64,000 bases of DNA from Allohahella marinimesophila (GCF_039538005.1 NZ_BAABBO010000010.1:124001-188000); one strand, 5' to 3'. Shown: positions 1-9,899, counted from the first letter of the stretch. Notes: a model not told the origin generated them from the sequence alone. Translations and numbers: made by a program.

Positions 1-117
1 TATAGTCGGGATAGATATTAAAAAGAAAAACTATATGTGTTGCTCTTTTGAACAAAAGCGAGAAGTCCACAACCGGAAAAGCGGGCTACCAGGCGGTAGT
101 GAAGCTGCAATTTATCC

Positions 118-153
118 TTGCTGCCAGCCACCGGACACTGTATAAATAACCAG
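118..153 (+). promoter_or_regulatory. LexA-controlled promoter of yebG
   Basis: A LexA box of the form CTG-N10-CAG lies at 138-153. It overlaps a good sigma-70 promoter: -35 TTGCTG at 118-123, a 17-base spacer, and -10 TATAAA at 141-146. LexA bound here would cover the -10. The start codon of yebG follows at 184. This matches known SOS control of yebG in enterobacteria; control here is inferred from the site. Confidence 0.8.
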
Positions 154-183
154 CCAAATTTATTGCCGGAAGGGTATTCGAAC

Positions 184-465
184 ATGTCAGTACAGGCAGT
201 TTACTATTCAGATAGGGATGGACTGGAAATGGCTTTGAAACAGCCCAATGAGCTCCTCTTCAACACGAAGGCTGAGGCAGATGCCCGCGACAGAGTATTG
301 GAGCTGTCTGAGGAAATTCGTGAATATCTGCTCAAGAAAGTAGACGGTATGAGCGAAGAACTTGCTGACCGCTGCGCGCTGGTCATTGCTGAAGACAAGG
401 ACCTTTTTCAGAAAGCGTTCAAAAAGCCTCAGGTCTTGAGTGAGTCGAGTGCCGCACAGGACTAG
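184..465 (+). CDS. yebG: YebG family SOS-response protein
   Basis: A 93-residue acidic protein of the YebG family, a small DNA-damage-inducible protein of unknown biochemical role. The family signature is visible as NELLFNTKAEADARDRVLEL followed by a helical, charged C-terminal half. The frame is open upstream to 118, but the ATG at 184 is chosen because GGAAGGG precedes it and it gives the usual family length; an upstream start would also fall inside the promoter. A LexA box overlaps the -10 element directly upstream, so SOS induction is expected. It is monocistronic: the next gene is convergent. Confidence 0.9.
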   Translation: MSVQAVYYSDRDGLEMALKQPNELLFNTKAEADARDRVLELSEEIREYLLKKVDGMSEELADRCALVIAEDKDLFQKAFKKPQVLSESSAAQD

Positions 466-493
466 CGCTTCGCCACGGCACCTGGAGAGCAAC

Positions 494-877
494 TCAGGGC
501 TGTGACAGTTCTTCCTGGAGATCACTTTTCAGCTCGGATGGCGCCATCATCCAGACTGTAGCGTCTGAGCCCGGAAATACGCCTACCTGCAAACCATCGC
601 GGGTCAGGCCGTCAATCCATTTTTTGAAGAACTCTGGAACTGCGATGCTCTTGGGTGCTAGGTCTGCAGCGTCCTCGCAATAAGCAGCGGCAAAAGCCCT
701 GTCAGGCCAGACTGGCAGATATTCGATCCCATCATCCTCGTCATAGATCTTAAGAAACTGCTGATCGTTGTTGACCACAATCCAGATATCGCGATGTTCG
801 CCTACTGCAGTGAGAAAATAATCATATCGCTCCTCACAGCTCGAGCCGAGAACACTGGCCATTTCATCCGTCTTCAT
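494..877 (-). CDS. DUF2750 family protein
   Basis: A 127-residue soluble protein of the DUF2750 family, whose function is not known. Recognisable points are the N-terminal RYDYFLTAVGE helix, the IWIVVNNDQQF strand, the EYLPVWPDRAFAAAYC segment and the C-terminal GLQVGVFPGSD strand. Members are usually single-domain cytoplasmic proteins of about this length. It converges on yebG with 28 bases between the stops and has no evident operon partner. The 270 bases between its start and the kinase gene at 1148 must hold both divergent promoters; I see no clear operator there. Confidence 0.8.
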   Translation of the reverse strand: MKTDEMASVLGSSCEERYDYFLTAVGEHRDIWIVVNNDQQFLKIYDEDDGIEYLPVWPDRAFAAAYCEDAADLAPKSIAVPEFFKKWIDGLTRDGLQVGVFPGSDATVWMMAPSELKSDLQEELSQP

Positions 878-1147
878 ACTCTGCCCTGATCCTTTTCCTG
901 ACTAACGTATCTGCCGCCAAGATTACACAGGATGTTACAGATATCCATCGCTTTTCCTGCGAGCTTCTTTCATCACTAAAGCACCTTTCCTGAATTACCT
1001 ACGTACCTTGCTCATCATCTCGCCTTGCGCCGCACAGATCCACGTAAAATTCTCGGTTTAACGGCTCATATAGCTGGCAGCAACGGTCAGAGCAGTAGCA
1101 GGGCGTTCATGCGCCGTGTAAAGAATTTATCACGCCATAATTGTCGG

Positions 1148-3103
1148 ATGAGTGCAGTGAACTCTCTTAAGCTAGGAACAGGCGAAATCGCAAGCCTGAT
1201 CGAACAGAATGACTGGAATCGATCACCCCTTGGGGCGCCTGAAAGTTGGCCGCAGGCACTGCAAACCGTGGCGAGCCTCATGCTGAATTCAAAATTCCCC
1301 ATGTTCGTCGCCTGGGGTTCGCAGCTCGGCTTTTTCTATAACGACGCCTATGCGGCTATCCTCGGCCAAAAACATCCAGCTGCGCTAGGCCAGCCATTCA
1401 AAACGATCTGGTCAGAAATCTGGAGCGATATTTCGCCCATCATTGATAAGGCTATGGCCGGCGAATCATCGTTTTTCGAAAACCTGCCACTTACCATTCT
1501 GCGTAAAGGCTTTACCGAACAGACCTGGTTCACCTTTTCCTACTCACCCGTTTATTGCGAGGCGGGACATGTGGCGGGGGTGTTTTGCACTTGCACCGAA
1601 ACTACTCGACAGGTTTTAGCTGAGCGTGAACGCAAAGACGAAAATGACCGTCTCAGGGACTTCTTTCAGCAGGCACCCGGTATCATGGCAATTCTGCGTC
1701 ACGCCAACCATACCTTCGAGCTCGCAAACACGGCTTACTATCAGCTGGTCGGTGGCCGGGACCTGGTCGGCAGGTCGGTACGAGAAGCCTTGCCCGAGGT
1801 TGAAGGCCAGGGTCTTTTCGAGCTACTTGATATCGTCTATTCAAGTGGCGAACCTTATGTAGGGCGTGCAGTACCTGTCAGACTCAGGCGTCAGCCAGGC
1901 GGCGAACTGGAGCAACGCTACGTCGATTTTGTCTATCAGCCGATCCGCGACAGCGCTGGCGATGTCAGCGGCATTTTCATAGAAGGCAGTGATGTAACGG
2001 AAGCCATAAGGGCCAACAAGGCCTTGCAGGACAGTGAGCAACGCCTCCGCCAGCTTGCCAATACGATTCCCCAGCTGGCGTGGATGGCGCAGCCTGACGG
2101 TTACATACATTGGTTCAACGATCGGTTCTTTGAATATACCGGCACTTCCCTGGAGCAGGTTCAGGGCTGGGGCTGGCATGTGGTCCACCGACCTGAAAGC
2201 GCGGCCGAGGGTGTTCAGCAATACAAGGCGCTCATTGCCGCCGGTGAACCTTTCGAAATGACCGGCCCCATACGCTCTGCCAGCGGAGAGTATCGGACAT
2301 TCTTTACCAAGACTGCGCCGCTTCACGATGCAGCAGGCAATATCGTCCAGTGGTTCGGAACAAACACAGACATTCATGAAATTGAACAGGCTCAGGAAGA
2401 GCTGAGAGAGGCCAACCGCCGTAAGGACGAATTCCTGGCCATGCTGGCGCATGAGCTTCGCAATCCGCTCGCCCCCATCAGTACGGCGGCTGAACTGCTG
2501 AAATTACCCAATCTCGCCGCCAGACAAGTACGAGCCACTAGTGCAGTCATTTCACGGCAAGTCAGCCACATGTCTCAACTTGTGGACGACCTGCTGGACG
2601 TTTCACGAGTCACTCGCGGACTGGTTCATCTGCAGCGTTCGCAAGTCAGGATAAGCGACGTCATCGATGATGCAGTCGAACAGATTGACCATTTACTGAC
2701 TGACAAACAGCAGACGCTCACCTTGTCGCGAGCCGAAACAGAGGACAAGGTATTCGGTGATCGCACCCGTCTCGTTCAGATTTTCTCGAACATTCTCAAC
2801 AACGCCACTCGTTACACCGACCAGCAGGGCAAAATTCAAGTGGATGTCGTGCTGAATGCGGAAGACATAGAGGTTCGAATCAAAGATACCGGCATCGGCA
2901 TCGAACCCCAGCTCCTGCCGCATATCTTCGACCTATTCACGCAGTCCGAAAGATCGCCTGATCGTTCACAAGGCGGCCTGGGGCTGGGACTGGCGCTGGT
3001 AAAAAGCCTGGTGGAACTGCATGGCGGCACAGTCAGTGCAAAAAATAACGAGACCGGGAAAGGCAGCGAATTCAGGGTCTCCCTCCCCCGCCACCCAACC
3101 TAA
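1148..3103 (+). CDS. Multi-PAS sensor histidine kinase
   Basis: A soluble sensor kinase of about 651 residues with no membrane segment. It has three PAS-type domains: an N-terminal one around the W-x-RSPLGAPESWP stretch that commonly opens such kinases, a second from FFQQAPGIMAIL, and a third from LANTIPQLAW. These are followed by HisKA with the H-box FLAMLAHELRNPL (phospho-acceptor His435) and an HATPase domain with N-box NILNNATRY and glycine boxes DTGIGI and GLGLGLALV. Unlike many relatives it lacks a C-terminal receiver, so an unlinked response regulator is expected. The frame is open upstream; ATG 1109 and TTG 1025 are alternatives. 1148 is chosen from family alignment, but no strong ribosome site supports any of them. 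Confidence 0.88.
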   Translation: MSAVNSLKLGTGEIASLIEQNDWNRSPLGAPESWPQALQTVASLMLNSKFPMFVAWGSQLGFFYNDAYAAILGQKHPAALGQPFKTIWSEIWSDISPIIDKAMAGESSFFENLPLTILRKGFTEQTWFTFSYSPVYCEAGHVAGVFCTCTETTRQVLAERERKDENDRLRDFFQQAPGIMAILRHANHTFELANTAYYQLVGGRDLVGRSVREALPEVEGQGLFELLDIVYSSGEPYVGRAVPVRLRRQPGGELEQRYVDFVYQPIRDSAGDVSGIFIEGSDVTEAIRANKALQDSEQRLRQLANTIPQLAWMAQPDGYIHWFNDRFFEYTGTSLEQVQGWGWHVVHRPESAAEGVQQYKALIAAGEPFEMTGPIRSASGEYRTFFTKTAPLHDAAGNIVQWFGTNTDIHEIEQAQEELREANRRKDEFLAMLAHELRNPLAPISTAAELLKLPNLAARQVRATSAVISRQVSHMSQLVDDLLDVSRVTRGLVHLQRSQVRISDVIDDAVEQIDHLLTDKQQTLTLSRAETEDKVFGDRTRLVQIFSNILNNATRYTDQQGKIQVDVVLNAEDIEVRIKDTGIGIEPQLLPHIFDLFTQSERSPDRSQGGLGLGLALVKSLVELHGGTVSAKNNETGKGSEFRVSLPRHPT

Positions 3104-3270
3104 TCTTTCAGGCATGTCGCCGTGTGTGACTGTATAACTTTGCTACGATTCAGATTCGAAGGCTATCGAGACCATAGGAAACTTTTACCTGACAGTGTTG
3201 GGAATTTTGTTAATGTCAGGGTATGGGTTCGTGCGGTGCCCACCTTCCAACAAGAGTTGCAGGAGAGATT

Positions 3271-5454
3271 ATGAGTAACGAAAGCAAGTGTCCCGTCATG
3301 CATACACCCAAGAAGGGACGCACCAACGGCGACTGGTGGCCGGATCAGCTCAACCTGAATATTCTTCACCAGCATTCAGCCCGCTCGAACCCCTTGGGCG
3401 AAAAATACGATTACGCCAAAGCGTTCAATAAACTCGACCTGAAGGCCCTGAAGGCTGATCTCTTTGCCCTGATGACAGACTCTCAGGACTGGTGGCCAGC
3501 CGACTATGGTCACTATGGTCCTTTCTTCATTCGAATGGCCTGGCACAGCGCAGGTACCTATAGGGTCAGCGACGGCCGCGGTGGCTCTTCTACCGGATCA
3601 CAGCGGTTTGCTCCGCTGAACAGCTGGCCGGATAACGCCAATCTCGACAAGGCCCGGCGTCTACTCTGGCCGATCAAGCAGAAATACGGCAATCAGATTT
3701 CCTGGGCCGACCTGATGGTGCTCACCGGAAACTGTGCGCTCGAGTCCATGGGCTTCAAGACCTTTGGTTTCGGTGGCGGTCGGGAAGATACCTGGGAGCC
3801 AGGTGAAGATGTCTACTGGGGTACCGAAGACGAGTGGTTGGGCGATTCCCGCTACAGTGAAGGACGGGCGCTTGAAAATCCCCTGGCCGCAGTACAGATG
3901 GGCCTGATCTACGTCAACCCTGAAGGCCCTAATGGCAAGCCTGATCCGGCAGCTTCGGCGCATGATATCCGTGAGACATTCGGACGCATGGCGATGGACG
4001 ATGAAGAAACCGTCGCGCTCATTGCTGGCGGCCACACCTTCGGTAAATGCCATGGCGCCGGCGATCCATCTCATGTGGGTCGTGAACCAGAGGGTTCCGA
4101 CATCGCCGAGCAGGGCCTCGGCTGGAGCAGCAAATTTGAAAGTGGACATGGCGACCATACTATCACCAGTGGCCTCGAAGGCGCGTGGACCCCTACCCCC
4201 ACAAAGTGGGACATGACCTATTTCGACATGCTGTTCAACTATGAATGGGAGTTGACGAAGAGCCCGGCTGGTGCTCACCAGTGGAAAGCGAAAGACCCTG
4301 CCGATCAGGATCTCGCCCCGGCGGCCCACACACCAGGGAAGCGAGTACCGACCATGATGGCGACCACGGACCTGGCCTTGAAAGTCGACCCGAGCTACGA
4401 GCGAATCTCCAGACGCTTCCATCAGAACCCCGAAGAATTCGCAGATGCCTTCGCACGTGCCTGGTTTAAATTGACACATCGTGACATGGGGCCGCGCGTT
4501 CGATACCTCGGCGATGAAGTACCGAATGAAGATCTCATCTGGCAGGATCCTGTACCGCCGGTCGATCACCCGCTGATCGATGCGAACGATATCAAGACGC
4601 TCGGAAGCAGCATTCTTGATTCAGGCCTGAGCACATCTGAGCTTGTCTCAACCGCCTGGGCCTCTGCGTCTACCTATCGCAATTCAGACAAGCGCGGTGG
4701 TGCCAACGGAGCACGTATCCGTCTTGCTCCGCAGAGGGACTGGAAGGTGAACCAACCAGAGCAGCTGAAAAAAGTCCTGAACACACTGGAAGCCATTCAG
4801 AAGGATTTCAATGATCAACAGCAAGGCGGCAAGAAAGTCTCCATCGCTGACCTGATCGTGCTCGGCGGTACTGCTGCTGTAGAGAAAGCGGCAAACGACG
4901 CTGGCTACAACGTGGATGTTCCATTCACTCCGGGTCGAACCGATGCCACTCAGGCACAGACGGATGCTGATTCTTTCGAGCCACTGGAGCCAAAGGCGGA
5001 GGGCTTCCGCAACTACCTTGAAGTCGACATGAAAATGCCGACGGAGAAGGTTCTGGTCGACCGAGCTCAGTTGCTGACGCTGTCGGCACCTGAAATGACC
5101 GTGCTAATCGGTGGACTGCGTGTACTGAATGCCAACTACGATGACTCAGCGCACGGCGTGTTCACAAAAACACCGGGCACCCTGACCAACGACTTCTTCG
5201 TCAACCTGCTCGATATGGGTACGGCGTGGAAGCAGGTGTCAGAGACCGGCAATCTCTTTGAAGGTCGTGATCGCGCAAGCGACCAGGTGAAGTGGACAGG
5301 CACACGGGTCGATCTGATGTTCGGACATAATTCACAGCTTCGAGCCCTGTCCGAGGTCTATGCCCAGGATGATCACAAGGAGAAGTTCGTGACCGACTTC
5401 GTCGCGGCCTGGACCAAGGTCATGAATCTCGGCCGGTTCGGAGTCGCTGCATAA
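3271..5454 (+). CDS. katG: Bifunctional catalase-peroxidase KatG
   Basis: A full-length 727-residue catalase-peroxidase that removes hydrogen peroxide using haem b. Distal-pocket residues Arg88, Trp91 and His92 are in FIRMAWHSAGTYR. The Trp-Tyr-Met adduct needed for catalase activity can form from Trp91, Tyr214 and Met240, with normal Tyr-Met spacing. The proximal haem ligand is His255 in GGHTFGKCHG. The second, non-haem duplicated half is intact to the C-terminus. ATG 3271 is chosen because AGGAG lies five bases upstream. It is monocistronic and closed by an intrinsic terminator. I see no oxyR nearby and no convincing OxyR site. Confidence 0.97.
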   Translation: MSNESKCPVMHTPKKGRTNGDWWPDQLNLNILHQHSARSNPLGEKYDYAKAFNKLDLKALKADLFALMTDSQDWWPADYGHYGPFFIRMAWHSAGTYRVSDGRGGSSTGSQRFAPLNSWPDNANLDKARRLLWPIKQKYGNQISWADLMVLTGNCALESMGFKTFGFGGGREDTWEPGEDVYWGTEDEWLGDSRYSEGRALENPLAAVQMGLIYVNPEGPNGKPDPAASAHDIRETFGRMAMDDEETVALIAGGHTFGKCHGAGDPSHVGREPEGSDIAEQGLGWSSKFESGHGDHTITSGLEGAWTPTPTKWDMTYFDMLFNYEWELTKSPAGAHQWKAKDPADQDLAPAAHTPGKRVPTMMATTDLALKVDPSYERISRRFHQNPEEFADAFARAWFKLTHRDMGPRVRYLGDEVPNEDLIWQDPVPPVDHPLIDANDIKTLGSSILDSGLSTSELVSTAWASASTYRNSDKRGGANGARIRLAPQRDWKVNQPEQLKKVLNTLEAIQKDFNDQQQGGKKVSIADLIVLGGTAAVEKAANDAGYNVDVPFTPGRTDATQAQTDADSFEPLEPKAEGFRNYLEVDMKMPTEKVLVDRAQLLTLSAPEMTVLIGGLRVLNANYDDSAHGVFTKTPGTLTNDFFVNLLDMGTAWKQVSETGNLFEGRDRASDQVKWTGTRVDLMFGHNSQLRALSEVYAQDDHKEKFVTDFVAAWTKVMNLGRFGVAA

Positions 5455-5476
5455 ACACAGCCTCCTTCATCTAGCT

Positions 5477-5512
5477 GGCCCCTGCTGCAAAGGCAGCGGC
5501 CGGTTTTTTTTT
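5477..5512 (+). terminator. Intrinsic terminator after katG
   Basis: GGCC and CTGC at 5477-5485 pair with GCAG and GGCC at 5493-5501 around a short loop, with one unpaired base on each side. A run of nine T follows (5504-5512). The T-run touches the stop codon of the convergent SLC13 gene. Confidence 0.85.
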
Positions 5513-6969
5513 CAGATACCAAACACCCATCCCATTAACAGGTAGCCCAGCAGCGTCACTACCACGATGCCAATCAGATTCAGCACGAAACCCGCACGAA
5601 TCATATCGCCTATTTCAAGCTGCCCACCCGCAAACACGATGGCATTTGGTGGCGTCGCTACCGGCATCATGAACGCACAACTCGCGGCGATGGCCGCAGG
5701 CACGGTGTAAAGCTCCGGCGGCACGTCGGTCGCAATCGCCAGCGCACCCATCAAGGGCAGGAAGGCTGCTGCCGTGGCGGTGTTACTGGTGACTTCAGTC
5801 AGGAAAATGATGACCGTTCCGACCACGGCAATCATGAAAATGGTAGGCAACATGTCCAGCACTGTCAGGCTCTCGGCAATCCAACCGGCCAGCCCCGAAC
5901 TGGCAATGACTGCGGCCATGGCCAGCCCGCCGCCGAACAACAGGAGAACACCCCATGGGATGTTCTGGGCGGTGTCCCAGTCGAGCACGAACTCGCGCTT
6001 TTGCAAGTCTACCGGCGTCAGGAATAGCACGATGGCGGCTGCAATGGCGATCGTCGTATCATCGAGCCACGGGATCAGGTTTTCAGACAGCAGCGGCTGG
6101 CTGATCCAGGCAGCGGCGGTGATCAGAAATATGATCCCGACGCGTTTCTCACCAGTGCTCATCGAACCCATCTTCTGCAGCTGCTCACGGATCAGCGCAC
6201 CACTACTCTCTCCCGACTCGAGCGCAAAGCCTCCAAGCGTGAGCCACCACCAGATAAAGAACAGCATAATGGTCGCAATCGGCACCCCAATCAGCATCCA
6301 CTGGAGGAAGCCTACGGTGATATCGTGATTGTCCAGCAGATAGCCAGCGAGCAAAGCATTCGGCGGCGTGCCTATCAGCGTCGCAATACCACCCACACTG
6401 GCTGAGTAGGCGATGGCCAGAAGCAAAGCCTTGGCGAAGCGCCCGGCTTCTCCCTCGTCAGCGCTCTTCATCATATGGAGAATTGAGAGGCCTATCGGTA
6501 ACATCATGATGGTGGTCGCCGTATTGCTGACCCACATACTCAGAAAGGCAGTCGCCGCCATGAAACCCGCGATTTGCCGTCTCGGTTGGCTACCGACCAT
6601 ACGCAGGGTAACGAGTGCAATGCGTCGGTGCAGGTTCCAGCGCTGCATCGATAGCCCCAGCGCAAAGCCGCCTAGAAAGAGAAAGATCAACGGATTGGCA
6701 TACGGAGCAGTCGCTTCCTTGATGGTGCCAAGTCCTAGTGCCGGTATGAGGCAAATTGGCAGGAGCGCCGTCGCAGGTATCGGAATGGCCTCGGTCGACC
6801 ACCAGGTCGCCATGAACAGCAAAAGGCCCAGAGCCGCCCAGGCTTCGCTGCTCATGTCACTGGGGGCAGGCAGAAAAATCGTCAACATCATGAATATCGG
6901 CCCCAGAAACAGGCCAATGCGTCTCGCCATCGGCAGCCCTGTGCTTGCGTTTGGGGTATTTTCGTTCAT
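5512..6969 (-). CDS. SLC13/DASS family sodium-coupled carboxylate or sulfate transporter
   Basis: A 485-residue inner-membrane carrier of the divalent anion:sodium symporter family (SLC13/NadC). The diagnostic N-terminal motif STEAIPIPATALLP is present, as are the two SNT-type loops (WVSNTATTIMM and TEVTSNTATAAAFLPLMG) that form the sodium and substrate sites. About a dozen hydrophobic segments are visible, and the length is normal. Members move C4-dicarboxylates, citrate or sulfate; the sequence alone does not settle the substrate. It is divergent from a TonB-dependent receptor with only about 100 bases between them. Confidence 0.9.
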   Translation of the reverse strand: MNENTPNASTGLPMARRIGLFLGPIFMMLTIFLPAPSDMSSEAWAALGLLLFMATWWSTEAIPIPATALLPICLIPALGLGTIKEATAPYANPLIFLFLGGFALGLSMQRWNLHRRIALVTLRMVGSQPRRQIAGFMAATAFLSMWVSNTATTIMMLPIGLSILHMMKSADEGEAGRFAKALLLAIAYSASVGGIATLIGTPPNALLAGYLLDNHDITVGFLQWMLIGVPIATIMLFFIWWWLTLGGFALESGESSGALIREQLQKMGSMSTGEKRVGIIFLITAAAWISQPLLSENLIPWLDDTTIAIAAAIVLFLTPVDLQKREFVLDWDTAQNIPWGVLLLFGGGLAMAAVIASSGLAGWIAESLTVLDMLPTIFMIAVVGTVIIFLTEVTSNTATAAAFLPLMGALAIATDVPPELYTVPAAIAASCAFMMPVATPPNAIVFAGGQLEIGDMIRAGFVLNLIGIVVVTLLGYLLMGWVFGI

Positions 6970-7075
6970 GGCCAGAAGCTCTCCCTGTTGTGCCTGATCA
7001 AGCGTTTGTAGGTCGTCTGCCTTCCTGAAGCGTACTGTTCTGCAAGCCTACCAGATCATGAGTTTAAAGGGGTTG

Positions 7076-9163
7076 ATGTTGAGGTATACAAAAGTCGCCA
7101 GCAGGCGAACGCAGACACTCAGGTTTTGCCTGCTGGCTGGAGTTATTCCACAGTCTCCGGTCGCTCTCGCTGAGGCGACAGCGGTAGAAACAGACGACAC
7201 GATTATTATTGTGACCACACCGCGTATGCAGCGCACGCTCTATGACACTCCAGCGGCCACGTCCGTAATTGATGGAGAGGACATCCAAAAGGCTCAGCAG
7301 CGACTGAAACTGGATGAAGTTTTGGCTGGTGTTCCAGGCGTAGCCTTGCAGAACCGTGAAAATTTTGCTCAGGGTGAACGGGTGTCCATTCGAGGGTTTG
7401 GTGCGCGGGCGCCATTCGGAGTGAGGGGCATTACTGTGCTGGTCGACGGCATTCCATATACGCTGCCCGATGGTCAGGCCCAGCTCGATGCGATCGATCT
7501 GGACAGCGCACAGCGAATCGAGATCATCCGTGGCCCTGCATCGGTGCTGTATGGCAATGCCGCAGGCGGCGTCATAAGCGTACAGACTGCAGACGGTCGG
7601 CTGATTGGAGATCGAAGCAGTATGAGGCTCACAGGCGGCAGTGATGGCTTTGGTAAGGTCGCCTTGAATGACAGCGGCAGTAGTGATCAATGGGCGCATC
7701 ATATTGGTCTGTCAGCGCTACATTCCGATGGCTTCAGGGACCATAGCGAAGTCGACAAGTACCTGCTCAACGGCAAGGTCCGCAGGGCCCTTGGCAGTGA
7801 TCGCGCCCTGACTGCGATAGTGAACCTGCTGGATAATCCCCGCGCCGAGGACCCAGGCGCACTCACGTCGGAACAGGTCGCTCTTGATCGACAACAGGCT
7901 GGTCGCTTTACGGAAGCCTTCGATACCGGTCAGCGTGTCGATCAACAGGTGCTAGGTCTGCAGTACGAAGATCTGTCTGTGTGGACGGGGCAGCTATACC
8001 TCAAGACCTTCTACCTGCAGCGAAATTTCGAGCAGCAACTCCCCTATCCGGGCGATAGTCTGATCAATTACAACCGGGAGTACTACGGCGTCAGCACAGA
8101 GTTTCATGACGCACTTTCGCTCGCCAGTCTTCCATTTCGTTATGTCGCTGGTATGGAAGCACGTCGACAGGCCGATGATCGACAGCGGCGTGACGTGTCT
8201 TTCGAAGGCAACATTGGCGAGTTGAGCGAAAGAGAGTTCCAGAGTGCTACCGCTTTGGGAATATTCACTCAGGCAGACGTCGACGTAAGCGAGGCTCTTA
8301 CACTCTCCGGCGGCGCGCGCTTCGACCGCATACGGCTGAGCATAGATGATGACTTTCGTTCAGATGGCGATCAGAGTGGACAACGTGTGTTCAGGGAATG
8401 GAGTTGGTCTACTGGACTGAGTTACCGCTACCAGCTACTTCATCAGGCCTATGCCAATATCAGTACGGCCTTCGAAACCCCGACTTTTTCCGAGTTCGCC
8501 AACCCAACCAATGGGGGCGGCTTCAATCCCGGGGTGGACGCACAGCAGGCGCGAAACCACGAGCTGGGTCTGCGAGGCCGGCTTGGGTATCAGTTTGATT
8601 ACGACCTCACACTGTTCTGGGTCGACGTGCGCGATGAACTGGTGCCGTTCGAATTGAACGATAACACCGGCCGGACCTTTTATCGCAACGCCGGAGATAC
8701 CGTGCGCAAAGGTCTCGAGGTCGCGGTCAGCTGGCGCGCTGCCCCAGCCTGGCGCGTCGAGACTGCACTGACGCTGGCGCGCTATACCTTCGAAGATTAT
8801 CGAGTGGACGGTCGCGAGTTGGAGGGCAAGCGCCTGCCGGGATTGCCTGAACGGCTATGGAACACCGAACTGATGTGGTCAGCTGTGGGTGAGCGATTTC
8901 TTGCGCTGGAAACACGCTATGTGGGCAGTCTTGTGGCAGATGATGCCAACGATATCAAGGTAGACGAGTACTGGCTGGTCGATCTTCGGGGAGGCGATGG
9001 ATGGCGAATGGGTTCCAGCGCTCAACTGAAGACTTTCGCGGGAATAAGAAATCTGCTGGATGAAGACTATTACGCAAACGTACGAATCAATGCAGGCAAC
9101 GGCCGGTATTTCGAACCAGCAGCGGGCCGAACCTTCTATGCCGGCGTGGAACTAGAACTTTAA
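7076..9163 (+). CDS. TonB-dependent outer-membrane receptor
   Basis: An outer-membrane receptor for active uptake of a siderophore, metal complex or other large ligand. A signal peptide ends near SPVALA. A TonB-box-like strand (DDTIIIVTTP) comes next, then the plug domain (TPAATSVIDGEDI, RGFGARAPFGVRGI, EIIRGPASVLYGNAAGGVI), and a 22-strand-type barrel ending in GRTFYAGVELEL. The plug resembles FecA/YncD-type receptors; the ligand cannot be named. ATG 7058 is in frame, but AAGGGG sits just ahead of ATG 7076, so the latter is preferred. No TonB, ExbB or Fur-regulated partner is adjacent. Confidence 0.92.
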   Translation: MLRYTKVASRRTQTLRFCLLAGVIPQSPVALAEATAVETDDTIIIVTTPRMQRTLYDTPAATSVIDGEDIQKAQQRLKLDEVLAGVPGVALQNRENFAQGERVSIRGFGARAPFGVRGITVLVDGIPYTLPDGQAQLDAIDLDSAQRIEIIRGPASVLYGNAAGGVISVQTADGRLIGDRSSMRLTGGSDGFGKVALNDSGSSDQWAHHIGLSALHSDGFRDHSEVDKYLLNGKVRRALGSDRALTAIVNLLDNPRAEDPGALTSEQVALDRQQAGRFTEAFDTGQRVDQQVLGLQYEDLSVWTGQLYLKTFYLQRNFEQQLPYPGDSLINYNREYYGVSTEFHDALSLASLPFRYVAGMEARRQADDRQRRDVSFEGNIGELSEREFQSATALGIFTQADVDVSEALTLSGGARFDRIRLSIDDDFRSDGDQSGQRVFREWSWSTGLSYRYQLLHQAYANISTAFETPTFSEFANPTNGGGFNPGVDAQQARNHELGLRGRLGYQFDYDLTLFWVDVRDELVPFELNDNTGRTFYRNAGDTVRKGLEVAVSWRAAPAWRVETALTLARYTFEDYRVDGRELEGKRLPGLPERLWNTELMWSAVGERFLALETRYVGSLVADDANDIKVDEYWLVDLRGGDGWRMGSSAQLKTFAGIRNLLDEDYYANVRINAGNGRYFEPAAGRTFYAGVELEL

Positions 9164-9186
9164 AAAAGGAGGGGGTAACCCCCTCC
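9162..9186 (-). terminator. Intrinsic terminator of the SYLF gene
   Basis: A perfect 8-bp stem GGAGGGGG/CCCCCTCC (9168-9175, 9179-9186) with loop TAA is flanked by six A at 9162-9167, which read as U6 on the minus strand. It overlaps the stop of the converging TonB receptor gene and could serve both, but only the minus strand has a U-tract. Confidence 0.85.
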
Positions 9187-9197
9187 CGATAGCACAA

Positions 9198-9899
9198 TTA
9201 TCTTGTGCCCAGAAGGATGATCACAGGATTGTCATCCATTGACTTGACCTTGCCATCTGCCACTGTTTGCGGCGTGACATCCTTGCCATAGAAAGCCTTG
9301 TTCTCTTCTTCATCCCAGAAGATATCTTCTACCGTGACGGCAGCATCGACAAATGCACCCTCGGTATCGGACCAGATGACGATATCACCCTTGCCCCATG
9401 ACGCCTGACCACGCTTCGAGTAATCGACGATAGTGAGACCGGCATCCGCATTCAACGAGAAATTGTGCTCATCCATGAATGTTTCAACGGCCTTGTCGGT
9501 ATTCAGCACCATGGCAATCTGACCGGCTTCAATCCCGATTTCGACACCGGCATTGATAGCGCCCATGTTGTAGAACATAGGACCGCTCCACTCACCGTTC
9601 TGACTGGTCAGTAGAACGCCTTCGCCACCAGCGGCGCCAACGCCGAGGGCCGCGCGTGCATAGTTAGGCACGAGGAAAACGCCTTTGGCATCCTGAAGCA
9701 GTTGTTCGAAATCAGGATCCTTCTTCATTGCCTCGAGAACGGTGGCTGCTTCCTGCAGGGTATCCTTGCTCTCTGCTCGCTTCTCAGCTGCATTCTCGAC
9801 CTTGGTCGTTTCTGCGGCGTGAACTGCAGCAGGCATAAAGCCTAACGAAGCGACTGCAATGACGCTGGCTGCTATCGAATTGAGTTTCATGTTCATCAC
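9198..9899 (-). CDS. SYLF (YSC84-like) lipid-binding domain protein, exported
   Basis: A 233-residue exported protein with a signal peptide (cleavage after AAVHA). The rest is a SYLF/YSC84 domain, recognisable from AKGVFLVPNYARAALGVGAAGGEGVLL, Here the segment FYNMGAINAGVEIGIEAG and the C-terminal FVDAAVTVEDIFW follow. The fold binds phosphoinositides in eukaryotes; bacterial versions are periplasmic and of unclear role, often induced by stress. GGAGA lies seven bases ahead of the start codon. It appears monocistronic, with its own terminator at 9162-9186. Confidence 0.85.
   Translation of the reverse strand: MMNMKLNSIAASVIAVASLGFMPAAVHAAETTKVENAAEKRAESKDTLQEAATVLEAMKKDPDFEQLLQDAKGVFLVPNYARAALGVGAAGGEGVLLTSQNGEWSGPMFYNMGAINAGVEIGIEAGQIAMVLNTDKAVETFMDEHNFSLNADAGLTIVDYSKRGQASWGKGDIVIWSDTEGAFVDAAVTVEDIFWDEEENKAFYGKDVTPQTVADGKVKSMDDNPVIILLGTR

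Noticed and set aside
118..183. Upstream start for yebG
   Set aside because: Would begin inside the promoter and LexA box; ATG 184 has the ribosome site and the family length.
3661..4569. 302-codon minus-strand frame inside katG
   Set aside because: Shadow of a highly conserved gene; composition of the translation is non-protein-like.
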